This document shows, one piece after another, positions 45,399-54,440 of a stretch of DNA of 64,000 nucleotides. The stretch's first letter is position 1. Every line of letters begins with the position of its first letter. Both the position numbers and the translations under genes were made by a program. This DNA comes from Roseibium algicola (GTDB lineage Bacteria > Pseudomonadota > Alphaproteobacteria > Rhizobiales > Stappiaceae), in contig NZ_CP019630.1 of assembly GCF_001999245.1 (NCBI RefSeq), positions 1,674,001-1,738,000 on the forward strand, given 5' to 3'. Under the pieces are notes generated by a model that made no database searches, was not told the DNA's origin, and worked only from the letters and a program-made list of their open reading frames with translations.

Positions 45399-46076
45399 AT
45401 GCAAACCCCAAACGAGCCATTGGGCCTGGTTCTTCAGGACGTCACCCTCCACCTGGACGGAGCGCCCCTGCTTGGGATCGACTGCCGGATAGAACCGGGA
45501 ACAGTACTCACCGTGATGGGCGAAAGCGGCAGCGGCAAATCCAGCCTGCTCGACTTCATTGCCGGTTTCCTCCGGCCGGATTTCAAGGCGAGCGGCAAGG
45601 TGATGCTTGATGGCAAGGACCTGACACCTCTGCCTGCACAGGAGCGGCATATCGGCCTGATGTTCCAGACGCCGCTGTTGTTCCCGCATATGTCCGTGCT
45701 GCAGAACCTGATGTTCGCCATTCCCGCTGCAATCCGCAAAAGATCCCTCCGGCGGGACATGGCTCAACAGGCACTCGCCGATGTCGGGCTTTCCGGTTTC
45801 GGCAGCCGGGACCCTGCGACGCTGTCCGGCGGTCAGCAGACCCGCGTCGCCCTGATGCGAACGCTTCTTGCCGAGCCGCATGCGCTGCTGCTGGACGAAC
45901 CTTTCTCAAGTCTCGACAAGGCCCGGCGAGCCGACATCCGGGCATTGGTCTTCGACGCAGCCAGACAAAAGGGCTTGCCCGTCCTGCTTGTCACGCACGA
46001 CGAGGAAGACGCTGTGGCAGCCGGCGGCAAGGTGCATTTTCTTGATGAAAGCGGATCAAGCAACGGCTGCGCCTGA
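45399..46076 (+). CDS. YnjD-like ABC transporter ATPase
   Basis: This 225-residue ATPase has Walker A GESGSGKSSLLDF near residue 42, Q-loop LMFQTPLLFPHM, signature LSGGQQTRVALMRTL, Walker B HALLLDEPFSSLD and the His switch VTHDEEDA. It completes the binding protein-permease-ATPase operon. The ATG at 45399 has GAGG six bases upstream; a GTG at 45387 overlaps the permease stop. Confidence 0.93.
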   Translation: MQTPNEPLGLVLQDVTLHLDGAPLLGIDCRIEPGTVLTVMGESGSGKSSLLDFIAGFLRPDFKASGKVMLDGKDLTPLPAQERHIGLMFQTPLLFPHMSVLQNLMFAIPAAIRKRSLRRDMAQQALADVGLSGFGSRDPATLSGGQQTRVALMRTLLAEPHALLLDEPFSSLDKARRADIRALVFDAARQKGLPVLLVTHDEEDAVAAGGKVHFLDESGSSNGCA

Positions 46077-46164
46077 GAAGGGGTCACATAGGTGCAATTG
46101 TCGGCGAACAGGGCGTACGGCCAAAACGCGCGGAAGAACTGAGCCGCCTAAATAGTCTTCTGAT

Positions 46165-46215
46165 GGCAGACAGAAGATGTCTGCCGTTGCCGGGTTAGCT
46201 CCGACGACGGCAGAC
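46165..46215. repeat. Alternative inverted repeats between convergent genes
   Basis: GGCAGACA (46165-46172) can pair with TGTCTGCC (46178-46185), or GTCTGCCGT (46179-46187) can pair with ACGGCAGAC (46207-46215). The two hairpins exclude each other. They lie between the ABC ATPase and bfr, with no T run. Confidence 0.4.
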
Positions 46216-46242
46216 GGAAATCAGGTTTGTGAACCTTGGTGC

Positions 46243-46728
46243 TTATTCGGCGGTGTCCGCAGACTTGGCCTGCAGCAGGGAATAGTTGTCGATGCCGATC
46301 CGTTCGATCAGTTCGAGCTGCGTTTCGAGGAAATCGATGTGGCTTTCCTCGTCGCTCAGAAGCTGTTCAAACAGCGCCATGGAAACATAGTCGCCGAGCT
46401 CGCGGCAGACTTCGCGGGCTTCGTGGTAAAGGGCCCGGGCGACGTATTCCGCTGCAAGGTCGCCTTCAAGGCATTCCTTGACCGACTGGCCGATCCGCAG
46501 CGGGTCCAGGGTCTGAAGATTGGGCAGACCTTCCAGGAAGATGATCCGGTCCATCAGATCCTGTGCATGCTGACGCTCTTCTTCAGCTTCCGCCAGTTCC
46601 TTGTCGGCCAGCTTGCCGAAGCCCCAGTCGGCCAGCAGCCGGGCATGGACCCAATATTGGTTCACTGCCGTCAACTCGTGCCGCAGGGCCTTGTTGAGAT
46701 ACTCGATTACGCGCGCTTCGCCCTTCAT
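46243..46728 (-). CDS. bfr: Bacterioferritin lacking the haem-ligand methionine
   Basis: This 161-residue four-helix protein stores iron. All di-iron ferroxidase ligands of Bfr are present at their usual positions: Glu18, Glu51, His54, Glu94, Glu127 and His130, and [11 protein letters not shown] is conserved. The residue aligned with the haem-binding Met52 is Arg, in EERQHAQ, where the E. coli protein has EMKHAD. So it is probably a haem-free or partner subunit. It lies 115 bases downstream of the bacterioferritin-associated ferredoxin gene. Confidence 0.9.
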   Translation of the reverse strand: MKGEARVIEYLNKALRHELTAVNQYWVHARLLADWGFGKLADKELAEAEEERQHAQDLMDRIIFLEGLPNLQTLDPLRIGQSVKECLEGDLAAEYVARALYHEAREVCRELGDYVSMALFEQLLSDEESHIDFLETQLELIERIGIDNYSLLQAKSADTAE

Positions 46729-46843
46729 GACCCTCTCCCTGCGAGATCCCCCCGGGGTGCTCTGTCACTTGGACATGTGCCCGGATGTTGATCGAAATCC
46801 ATGTTCCGGACCAAGCCATTTCTCTGGCAGGGGCCGGTAAGTC

Positions 46844-47086
46844 CTAGCGGTTTGAAGCCTGCTTCAATTCTGCAGGCGACTCTTCCGACTTTGGTTGCTC
46901 TTCAGAACTTTTTTCGTGAATGATGTCAATGACCGACGGAAAACAGCTTCCGCAACGCGGCCTGCACCCCAGATGACGGAACACCGCTCCGGGCGTTGGC
47001 ACCTTGCCATTCGGGTCTGCACGCATTTCTTCCGCGGCTTCGCGAAGTTGCTTGTCAGACAGTACGTTACAGGAGCAAATGATCAT
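46844..47086 (-). CDS. bfd: Bacterioferritin-associated ferredoxin
   Basis: This 80-residue protein has the BFD-like [2Fe-2S] site: MIICSCNVLSDKQLREA at the start (CxC) and GCRPRCGSCFP later. Bfd reduces the bacterioferritin core and helps release iron. The C-terminal 20 residues are Ser/Glu-rich and unlike the core. It precedes bfr in the same direction and has a likely promoter just upstream. Confidence 0.92.
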   Translation of the reverse strand: MIICSCNVLSDKQLREAAEEMRADPNGKVPTPGAVFRHLGCRPRCGSCFPSVIDIIHEKSSEEQPKSEESPAELKQASNR

Positions 47087-47144
47087 TGTAGGATCCGGCG
47101 CGCGTCCTCATATGCGAACATATTGGCATTGACGAATTCCAGCG

Positions 47145-47173
47145 CAATAACGAAACTCGACTGCAAGAGTCAA
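47145..47173 (-). promoter_or_regulatory. Candidate promoter of bfd
   Basis: Reading leftward, TTGACT (47173-47168) and TTATTG (47150-47145) are separated by 17 bases, a plausible sigma-70 promoter about 60 bases before the bfd start. No clear iron-regulator box is recognised. Confidence 0.4.
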
Positions 47174-47211
47174 CTTTTTCCACGACTTTTGCACGCCAGC
47201 AGGGAAATAAC

Positions 47212-47970
47212 ATGACCGGCCAGGGTATCCCCGACGAGCGTCCGACACTCGTGCTGACAGGCGCGAGCCGCGGCATCGGACATGCCACCGTCAAGCGGTT
47301 TTCCGCGGAAGGCTGGCGGGTGATCACCTGCTCCCGGCAGGCGTTTTCGGACAAGTGTCCATGGCCGATGGGGCCTGAGGACCATATCCAGGTGGATCTT
47401 TCCGATCCGGAAAACCTCGGGTTTGCCACCCAGGAAATCCGCAAGCGTCTGGAGCCCAACGGTTCGCGCCTTCATGCGCTGGTCAACAATGCGGGGATAA
47501 GCCCCAAGGGGCCCGACGGGGAACGACTGGATTCGCTGACAACGGCCATGCACGAATGGCGAACCGTTTTTCAGGTCAACTTCTTTGCCCCCATCCTTCT
47601 CGGCCGGGGCCTTTTCAAGGAACTGAAGAATGCCAAGGGTTCGGTCGTCAACGTGACGTCGATCGCCGGCATGAAGGTGCATCCCTTCGCCGGTACCGCC
47701 TATTCCACCTCGAAGGCAGCCCTCGCATCGCTTACGCGGGAGATGGCGGCCGACTTCGGTCCGCACGGCATTCGCGTCAATGCAATCGCACCGGGCGAAA
47801 TCGATACATCCATCCTGTCACCTGGCACCGAAAAGATGATCGAAGACATTCCGCTCCGCCGCCTTGGCCTACCGAATGAAGTTGCCGACACGATCTATTA
47901 CTTGTGCTCCGAGAAGTCTTCCTACGTCAGTGGATCAGAAATTCACATCAACGGCGGTCAGCATGTATAA
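47212..47970 (+). CDS. Short-chain dehydrogenase/reductase
   Basis: This 252-residue SDR oxidoreductase has the NAD(P)-binding LTGASRGIGHATVKRF near residue 15, NNAGISPKG, the catalytic Ser in NVTSIAGMK, catalytic Tyr-Lys in AYSTSKAALASL and the usual NAIAPGEIDT. It diverges from bfd and ends with GGQHV like many classical SDRs. Substrate not identified. Confidence 0.9.
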   Translation: MTGQGIPDERPTLVLTGASRGIGHATVKRFSAEGWRVITCSRQAFSDKCPWPMGPEDHIQVDLSDPENLGFATQEIRKRLEPNGSRLHALVNNAGISPKGPDGERLDSLTTAMHEWRTVFQVNFFAPILLGRGLFKELKNAKGSVVNVTSIAGMKVHPFAGTAYSTSKAALASLTREMAADFGPHGIRVNAIAPGEIDTSILSPGTEKMIEDIPLRRLGLPNEVADTIYYLCSEKSSYVSGSEIHINGGQHV

Positions 47971-48042
47971 ATCATTTATACAACCTGCCCTTCGTCTAGC
48001 TTGCCGATATATTTGCGGCACCTAAACCTGACTTTCAAAATG

Positions 48043-48088
48043 ACGCATTTATTCTTCAGCTAAATATTACCTGAAGCTAAAAATGCGT
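48043..48088. promoter_or_regulatory. Two-part inverted repeat upstream of the chemoreceptor
   Basis: ACGCATTT (48043-48050) pairs with AAATGCGT (48081-48088), and CTTCAG (48054-48059) with CTGAAG (48071-48076), with small internal loops and an eleven-base AT-rich apex. It lies 76 bases before the chemoreceptor start in a 194-base gap. No T run follows, so it is an operator or leader structure rather than a terminator. Confidence 0.45.
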
Positions 48089-48164
48089 GATTTACCTAAT
48101 GTTCATTGCGCTCCGCAATACTGACAGAACGACAATGCAGTTGTTCCGGCTGTGCGGGGATAAA

Positions 48165-50600
48165 ATGAAACGAATATTGAAAGTTCTGACCGACCTGAAA
48201 TTTGGCTTCAAGGTCGGCGGCGGTTTTCTGGCTGTCTTGCTGCTGACGGCAGTCGTAGGTGGCGTGGGATTTCTGGCCATCCATGGTCTGTCCGCGCGGT
48301 TCGTCGTTGCCGATCAGGCGGCCAAGGTTGCCGGACAGGTCCAGGCAACGTCCCTGCTTCGTGAAGACTATCTCAACAATCCTTCGGCAGACCTTCGCAA
48401 TTCCGTGCTTGAAGGCGTGGCGACGCTGCAAGGCGAACTGGACCTCCTGACCAACGAGATTGCGGGCGACACCGCCTCTGAAGCTCAGGTTGCGGGGGCC
48501 AAGGGCGCGGTCTCCAGTTTCTCGACCACTTTCGATCAGGTCGCCGAGCAGACGGTGCAGCAGGCCGAGCGTATCGCGACACTTCAGAAAAGCACCAATG
48601 ATCTGGAAGCACTGGCGACCAACATCAGTGACGCCGTTCTGACGGAAGAAAAACGCATCAGCGCCGAAGCCTTCGCGGCGAACAGCCAGCTGGACGATGC
48701 CAATCAGCTTCAGAGAACCGTGTTCGAACTGAAAGACGAAGTCGTCAAGGTTCACATGCTTTACCTGCAGGGCAGTGGCAATATTGACGGTGAAGATCTT
48801 ACCTCAGCCATCGACACCGCACGCAACCTCGTCTCTTCCACGAAGCAGATGAAGTACAAGCAGATCGACGGTATCGACCGCAAGACCGTGAGCAAGCTGG
48901 CCTCGCAGGCGAACAAGCTCAACGCGGCTCTGGAGAACCTCACCAAGGATCTCGGCTTTTCCGAAGCCTATGAAGCACGCCAGGCCGTCGGCAATGCAAT
49001 CGACGGGATGAACGGCTTTACAGAAGAAATTCTCGGGCAAGTCCACCCGGTCGTTTCCAAGGCAAAAACCGACGCACTGACCGCCTCCACCCGCCTTGCA
49101 ACGGTGCGCTCCATTGCCGAAAAAGCTACCAGCCTGAATGAGATGGCGCTGGCTGCCCGTGCGGAAACACTCTACCTCTTCGGCGCCTTTGGTGTCAGCG
49201 ACCAGTCGGCCGTGGAAGAACAGATCGCCAATCTGCAGGGCCTGGAAAAGGACATGGTCAAATACGCCATGATCCTTCCCTCCGCCGCAGACGCGATCAA
49301 CGCCATCCCTGAATCCGTTGCAACGCTCGACAAGTCTTTCCGCGAGATGCTTGTCACCAAGGCTGATCTGGCCGCCAAACGAGTGGAACTTGACGATCTG
49401 ACCCGCAAGGTCAGCGCCGACATCACGTCCATCTCCGCTGCCCAGTCGCAGGCCGCCAATTCCGCCGCCACGGCTGCAAAGGTCCAGATTGCCGTCACGA
49501 TCCTGCTCGCCATCCTGGGCGGCATCGGTCTTGCCTTCATTCTCAACCTGGCCATCACGCGTCCGATCCGCACGATCACCGGCGTCATGGACCGCCTGGC
49601 AAACGGCAACAATGAAGTTGTGATCCCGGGTATCGATCGCGGCGACGAGATCGGCGACATGAGCCGCACGGTGCAGGTGTTCCGCGACAACGCTGTCGAA
49701 CGCGCTCAGCTGCAGGGGCAGAATGCCCGCGAGGAAGCCTCCCGCCAGGAACGCCAGGCCCGTATCGACAGTCTGATCCATTCATTCCGCACCAAGGCGG
49801 AAGAAGCGCTCGGCTCCGTGGAAACCACCGCGGGCGGCCTCGACAACACCGCACAGGCCCTGACGGAAATCGCCCGGGACAGCGCCGGTTACGCCAGCGA
49901 AACCCAGGCATCGTCCAACGAGACCACCAACAACGTTCAGACCGTGGCAAGCGCCGCCGAAGAACTGGCGGCTTCGATCGGCGAGATCTCCCGCCAGGTT
50001 GCCCAGACGACAGAAATCGTCGACCGGGCCACCACCGGAACACGGATCACCAACCAGAAGGTCGAAGGGCTGGCAGAAGCCGCCACAAAGATCGGCGAAG
50101 TGGTGACCCTCATCCAGGCGATTGCCGAACAGACCAACCTTCTGGCCCTCAACGCCACCATCGAAGCGGCACGCGCCGGTGAAGCCGGAAGAGGTTTCGC
50201 GGTTGTTGCTGCCGAGGTGAAGGAACTGGCGACACAGACGTCCAAGGCAACGGAGGAGATCTCCAGCCAGATCACCGAGATCCAGAACGCGACCAAGGAA
50301 TCCGTCGTTGCCATTGGCGAGATCGCGGAGACCATGACCGAGGTGAACACCTACACCACAGCCATCGCATCGGCTGTCGAACAGCAGGGTGCCGCCACCG
50401 CGGAGATTTCGCAGAACGTGCAGCGCGCGGCGGAAGGAACCGGTGCCGTGTCCTCTTCCATGTCGCAGCTTTCGCAGGCCGTTGACCAGACCTCCTCGTC
50501 TGCGGACATGGTGCTGTCGGCTTCCGGAGAACTGACCCAGAAGACCCACGAACTGAAGCGTGAAGTCGAGCAGTTCCTCTCCGAGGTTGCCGCGGCCTGA
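48165..50600 (+). CDS. Methyl-accepting chemotaxis protein
   Basis: This 811-residue receptor has a first membrane segment ([22 protein letters not shown], about residues 17-38), a long helical periplasmic region of about 400 residues that resembles HBM-type sensor domains, a second membrane segment ([20 protein letters not shown]), a HAMP domain and a signalling domain with the conserved tip [20 protein letters not shown]. Start at ATG 48165, after GGGG, keeps the family-like N-terminus. No chemotaxis genes are adjacent. Ligand unknown. Confidence 0.92.
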   Translation: MKRILKVLTDLKFGFKVGGGFLAVLLLTAVVGGVGFLAIHGLSARFVVADQAAKVAGQVQATSLLREDYLNNPSADLRNSVLEGVATLQGELDLLTNEIAGDTASEAQVAGAKGAVSSFSTTFDQVAEQTVQQAERIATLQKSTNDLEALATNISDAVLTEEKRISAEAFAANSQLDDANQLQRTVFELKDEVVKVHMLYLQGSGNIDGEDLTSAIDTARNLVSSTKQMKYKQIDGIDRKTVSKLASQANKLNAALENLTKDLGFSEAYEARQAVGNAIDGMNGFTEEILGQVHPVVSKAKTDALTASTRLATVRSIAEKATSLNEMALAARAETLYLFGAFGVSDQSAVEEQIANLQGLEKDMVKYAMILPSAADAINAIPESVATLDKSFREMLVTKADLAAKRVELDDLTRKVSADITSISAAQSQAANSAATAAKVQIAVTILLAILGGIGLAFILNLAITRPIRTITGVMDRLANGNNEVVIPGIDRGDEIGDMSRTVQVFRDNAVERAQLQGQNAREEASRQERQARIDSLIHSFRTKAEEALGSVETTAGGLDNTAQALTEIARDSAGYASETQASSNETTNNVQTVASAAEELAASIGEISRQVAQTTEIVDRATTGTRITNQKVEGLAEAATKIGEVVTLIQAIAEQTNLLALNATIEAARAGEAGRGFAVVAAEVKELATQTSKATEEISSQITEIQNATKESVVAIGEIAETMTEVNTYTTAIASAVEQQGAATAEISQNVQRAAEGTGAVSSSMSQLSQAVDQTSSSADMVLSASGELTQKTHELKREVEQFLSEVAAA

Positions 50601-50620
50601 TCGCACACATCTGACCAAAG

Positions 50621-50656
50621 AGGGCGGGTGAGCTTCGGCTCCCCGCCCTTTTCTTT
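50621..50656 (+). terminator. Rho-independent terminator after the chemoreceptor
   Basis: GGGCGGG and CCCGCCC with inner AGC/GCT around a TTCG tetraloop form a strong stem, followed by TTTTCTTTT. It lies 21 bases after the stop codon. The rest of the gap to 50861 holds no convincing gene. Confidence 0.85.
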
Positions 50657-50861
50657 TGCGCTCGACAGGATTGCCGACCGCAGTGGGAAATTGCCTTTGC
50701 GGTGCTGTTGTGGCCGGTCACGAAACCTTTGGACCGGAGGGGTTCAAAAGCCGGCCAGCAAACCTTTTCGACCACACAGGAACGTCTAATCTACTTTCAA
50801 ATGAAGGCAGGATGTTCTATGGCGGAACAACTTCAAACCTGACAGAAAACGAGTGAGACCC

Positions 50862-51815
50862 GTGGCGGATCAGACCAGTGCCTCCACCTATGCCCCGTCC
50901 GGCGAGCCTGCACACCAGAGCTGGCCGGTGATCCTTGAAACCAAGGGCTGGAAGGACTATCGGCTGCTGGACATGGGCCAGGGCGAAAAGCTGGAGCGTT
51001 ATGGCCGGTTCACCATCGTGCGTCCGGAACCGCAGGCCATGGGGGCTCGGCGGCAGAAGGAAAGTGTCTGGAACCGTGCCGATGCCGTCTTTTCCGGCGA
51101 CACGGAAGAAGAAGGCCCGGGCCGCTGGAAGTTTTCCGGAAGCGTGCCGGAAACCTGGCCGATGTCATATGGCCCTGTTCGCTACAAAGGTCGCTTCATG
51201 TCGTTCCGCCACGTCGGCGTCTTCCCCGAGCAGGCCGCCCATTGGGACTGGGTCAACGGCAAGATCCGCGCTGAACGCGAGCGCGCACCGGAAAAGCCGC
51301 TGAAGATCCTGAACCTTTTCGGCTACACCGGCCTTGCCTCGTTGCTGCCGGCGACGGAAGGGGCGCAGGTGACCCATGTGGACGCCTCCAAGAAGGCGAT
51401 TGGTTATGCCCGCGAGAACCAGGAAATGTCAGGTCTCGAAGACCTGCCGATCCGATGGATCTGCGAGGACGCCTCGAAATTTGTTGCCCGCGAAGTGCGG
51501 CGCGGCAACACCTATGACGGCATCATTCTCGACCCACCGAAATACGGCCGCGGCCCGAAGGGGGAAGTCTGGGACATCTACACCAGCCTGCCCGGCATGC
51601 TTGCGGACCTGAAGCAGCTTCTGGACAAGGACGCATTGTTCATGATCCTGACCGCCTATGCGATCCGCTCCAGTTTCGTGTCCATTCACGAACTCATGGC
51701 CGAAACCCTGGACACCGAAGGCGGCCTGCTGGAATCCGGCGAACTGGTCATCCGCGAGGAGGACGGCAAGCGCGCGCTGTCCACGTCGCTCTTTTCGCGC
51801 TGGAGCAGCAGATGA
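50862..51815 (+). CDS. Class I SAM-dependent RNA methyltransferase (RlmI-like)
   Basis: This protein of about 317 residues has a SAM-binding core with LNLFGYTGLASLLPA and VTHVDASKKAIGYARENQ, and a catalytic ILDPPKYGRGPKGE motif of the RlmI/RlmL-like family. The PUA domain of RlmI is not seen at the N-terminus, which instead has a beta-rich stretch with LLDMGQGEKLERYG. GTG at 50862 or at 50853 may start it. Its end overlaps the next RNA methyltransferase as ATGA. Which RNA is modified is not known. Confidence 0.85.
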   Translation: MADQTSASTYAPSGEPAHQSWPVILETKGWKDYRLLDMGQGEKLERYGRFTIVRPEPQAMGARRQKESVWNRADAVFSGDTEEEGPGRWKFSGSVPETWPMSYGPVRYKGRFMSFRHVGVFPEQAAHWDWVNGKIRAERERAPEKPLKILNLFGYTGLASLLPATEGAQVTHVDASKKAIGYARENQEMSGLEDLPIRWICEDASKFVAREVRRGNTYDGIILDPPKYGRGPKGEVWDIYTSLPGMLADLKQLLDKDALFMILTAYAIRSSFVSIHELMAETLDTEGGLLESGELVIREEDGKRALSTSLFSRWSSR

Positions 51816-52639
51816 TCGAAAAACGCCAGGGGGCGGTGAAACAGATCACCAGCCATTCCAACCCGATCGTCAAGGAGATCAAGGGGCTCGTCGCGCAGCG
51901 CAAGCACCGCAGCCAGTCGGGCCTGTTCGTGGCCGAAGGCCTGAAGCTGGCCACCGATGCCCTGGAAGCCGGCTGGGGCGTGCGTTATCTCGCGCTCGGC
52001 CCGGAAGCGCGGGACAATCCTGTCGCGCAGAAGGCTGCTGCTGCCGCGAAGGCGCGCGGCGCCCTGATCCTGGAAGCATCGACCGCCGTCATGTCCGCCA
52101 TGACGCGCAAGGACAATCCGCAGATGGTTGTCGGTGTTTACGAGCAGAAGCTTCTGGGAGCCCGCGACATTGATCCCGCCGGTACCACGCTCTGGGTCGC
52201 TCTCGACCGGGTGCGCGATCCGGGCAACCTTGGCACGATCATCCGCACGGTCGATGCGGTCGGTGGCGCAGGTGTCATGCTGGTCGGCGATTGCACGGAT
52301 CCCTTCGCGGTTGAAGCGGTGCGCGCCACCATGGGCTCGCTGTTTCATGTGCCGCTGGCCAAACTCGGCAAGGACGAATTCAAGTCACTGGCCGAAAAGT
52401 GGCCCGGCACCGTTGCGGCCACCCACCTGAAGGGATCGGTCGACTATCGCACGCCCGACTATGCCGAGCCGGTGCTGCTGGTCATGGGCAACGAGCAGAA
52501 GGGCCTGGAAGACGACATGGCAGCTGCCTGCCGTACCTTGATCCGTATTCCGCAGGTCGGACAGGCCGACAGCCTGAACCTGGCCGTTGCCACGGGCGTT
52601 GCGCTTTATGAAATCCGCCGCAAGCATCTGGAGCTTTAG
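51812..52639 (+). CDS. TrmH/SpoU-family RNA 2-prime-O-methyltransferase
   Basis: This 275-residue protein has an N-terminal substrate-binding part with NPIVKEIKGLVAQRKHR and a SPOUT knot domain with RDPGNLGTIIRTVDA (motif 1), VMGNEQKGL (motif 2) and SLNLAVATGVALYE (motif 3). It modifies rRNA or tRNA ribose. It overlaps the upstream methyltransferase by four bases. Confidence 0.93.
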   Translation: MIEKRQGAVKQITSHSNPIVKEIKGLVAQRKHRSQSGLFVAEGLKLATDALEAGWGVRYLALGPEARDNPVAQKAAAAAKARGALILEASTAVMSAMTRKDNPQMVVGVYEQKLLGARDIDPAGTTLWVALDRVRDPGNLGTIIRTVDAVGGAGVMLVGDCTDPFAVEAVRATMGSLFHVPLAKLGKDEFKSLAEKWPGTVAATHLKGSVDYRTPDYAEPVLLVMGNEQKGLEDDMAAACRTLIRIPQVGQADSLNLAVATGVALYEIRRKHLEL

Positions 52640-52644
52640 AACCT

Positions 52645-53502
52645 ATGCGTCTGTTTATCTTTGGCACCGGGTTTTCCTCCAAGGCGTTCGTGGAAGAAGT
52701 GCGTGACCAGTTCGACTGGATCGGCGGCACAACGCGTTCTTCGGACAAAATGGAGGCGCTCCGGACACTGGGTGTCGAACCGTTTCTCTTCGACGGCAAT
52801 TCTCAAGGCGACGGCGTTGCCGAAGCACTGAAGCAAGCGACGCATATACTGGTCTCGATTGCTCCGAATGAGGCCGGCGACCCGGTGCTGAACCAGTACG
52901 CCAATGAGATTGTCGGTGCGAAACCGCGCTGGATAGGATACCTCTCCACAGTCGGTGTCTACGGCAATCACGACGGTGCCTGGGTCGATGAGGAAACTCC
53001 GCTCAACCCCGTTTCCAAACGCTCCGTCCAGCGTGTCGCGGCAGAAGAGGCCTGGTTGGCATTTGCCGAACAGAATGACCTGCCGGTGCAGATTTTCCGC
53101 CTTTCGGGCATTTATGGCCCGGGCCGGAATGCATTCGAGAATTTCAGGAAGGGCACGGCGCGGCGGCTGGTGAAGCCGGGTCAGGTCTTCAACCGCATTC
53201 ACGTTGCCGATATTGCGGGCGCATTGAAGGCTGCCATGGCAAAGCCGTCGACGCGGGTTTTCAACGTCACGGACGATGAACCGGCCCCGCCGCAGGATGT
53301 GGTGGCCTTTGCCGCGGAGCTGCTCGGCGTCGAAGCCCCGCCCGAGATCCCGTTCGAAACCGCGGATCTCACACCGATGGCCAGGTCCTTCTACGGCGAA
53401 AACAAGCGGGTTTCCAACCAGCGCGTCAAGGACGAGCTTGGGTTTACATTCCGCTATCCGGACTACCGTGTTGCCCTGAAGGCCTTGTTGGAGACGGTGT
53501 GA
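52645..53502 (+). CDS. NAD(P)-binding epimerase-like protein
   Basis: This 285-residue protein has an N-terminal Rossmann start (RLFIFGTGFSSKAFVEEV) and SDR-extended features such as GYLSTVGVYGNHDG, FRLSGIYGPGRNAFENF and NRIHVADIAGAL. It resembles YeeZ-like NAD-dependent epimerases whose substrates are unknown. The catalytic YxxxK is replaced by an atypical stretch. It follows the RNA methyltransferase by five bases, in one operon. Confidence 0.86.
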   Translation: MRLFIFGTGFSSKAFVEEVRDQFDWIGGTTRSSDKMEALRTLGVEPFLFDGNSQGDGVAEALKQATHILVSIAPNEAGDPVLNQYANEIVGAKPRWIGYLSTVGVYGNHDGAWVDEETPLNPVSKRSVQRVAAEEAWLAFAEQNDLPVQIFRLSGIYGPGRNAFENFRKGTARRLVKPGQVFNRIHVADIAGALKAAMAKPSTRVFNVTDDEPAPPQDVVAFAAELLGVEAPPEIPFETADLTPMARSFYGENKRVSNQRVKDELGFTFRYPDYRVALKALLETV

Positions 53503-53593
53503 TCCCGTCGCAGGTCCCTGCCCTGACCAGCCCCTGACACGGCGGCGCCTTTTTTCATGCGCCGCCAGCCGTTTCATCCATTCATTTCAGCCG

Positions 53594-54229
53594 TTATTTG
53601 GGCTGCGGCACGACGCGCAGATAAGGCTTCAGAGTCTTCCAGCCTTCAGGGAATTTCTCCTTCGCCTCTTCATCGCTCACCGCCGGGACGATGATGACAT
53701 CCTCACCGGACACCCAGTTGGCCGGGGTGGCGACCTTGTGGGCGGAGGTGAGCTGCAGACTGTCGATCACGCGGATGACTTCATCGAAGTTTCTGCCCGT
53801 GGAGGCCGGGTATTCGATCTTGAGCTTGATCTTCTTGTCCGGGCCGATAACGAACAGCGACCGCACGGTCAGCGTGTCATTGGCATTGGGATGGATCATG
53901 CCGTATGCGGTGGCCACCTTACGATCCGGATCGGCAATCAGCGGGAAGTTCAGGGCAACGCCTTGCGTATCCGCGATGTCACCAACCCAGGCGTGGTGAT
54001 CCTCGATGGGATCGACCGAAACGCCGAAAACCTTGACGCCACGGGCTGCGAACTTGTCCTTGAGCTTGGCGGTCATTCCCAGTTCGGTGGTGCAGACCGG
54101 CGTGAAATCCTTGGGGTGGGAAAACAGAACCGCCCAGGACCCTTCGATCGCCTCATGAAAACGGATCGGACCATCCGTGCTGTCGGCTTCGAAATCCGGT
54201 GCCTCGTCTCCGAGCAAAAGTGCAGACAT
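53594..54229 (-). CDS. 1-Cys peroxiredoxin
   Basis: This 211-residue Prx6-type peroxidase reduces peroxides. The only cysteine is the peroxidatic one in HPKDFTPVCTTELG near residue 46, so it must be re-reduced by an outside thiol. Conserved IADPDRKVATAYGM and the C-terminal PEGWKTLKPYLRVVPQP are typical of the group. The ATG at 54229 has AAGGAG upstream. An inverted repeat GGCGGCGC/GCGCCGCC (53541-53566) lies in the gap downstream, between it and the convergent epimerase. Confidence 0.94.
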   Translation of the reverse strand: MSALLLGDEAPDFEADSTDGPIRFHEAIEGSWAVLFSHPKDFTPVCTTELGMTAKLKDKFAARGVKVFGVSVDPIEDHHAWVGDIADTQGVALNFPLIADPDRKVATAYGMIHPNANDTLTVRSLFVIGPDKKIKLKIEYPASTGRNFDEVIRVIDSLQLTSAHKVATPANWVSGEDVIIVPAVSDEEAKEKFPEGWKTLKPYLRVVPQPK

Positions 54230-54440
54230 GAATGAGCTCCTTAAAATTACGGACCGCAATCTCAGTTTTGCGGCGGTTTACCCTTCAGTTTTTGCGCAGA
54301 CTTGTCGAGTCTCCCGGCCCCTTCCACCAAGGGGCAAATGAACGCAGGGGTTGACGTTGCCTGGTTCAGCCCCCAGTTTCGGATCACAACAAGGCGGGGA
54401 TTTTCGCCACATAATTCAAAAGCTTGCATGGGAGAACCTT

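Noticed and set aside
50656..50856. 66-codon plus-strand frame before the RlmI-like gene
   Set aside because: Begins in a terminator tail, no ribosome site and no recognisable sequence.
53541..53566. Terminator between epimerase and peroxiredoxin genes
   Set aside because: GGCGGCGC/GCGCCGCC arms exist but the T run is inside the loop, and no T tail follows on either strand.
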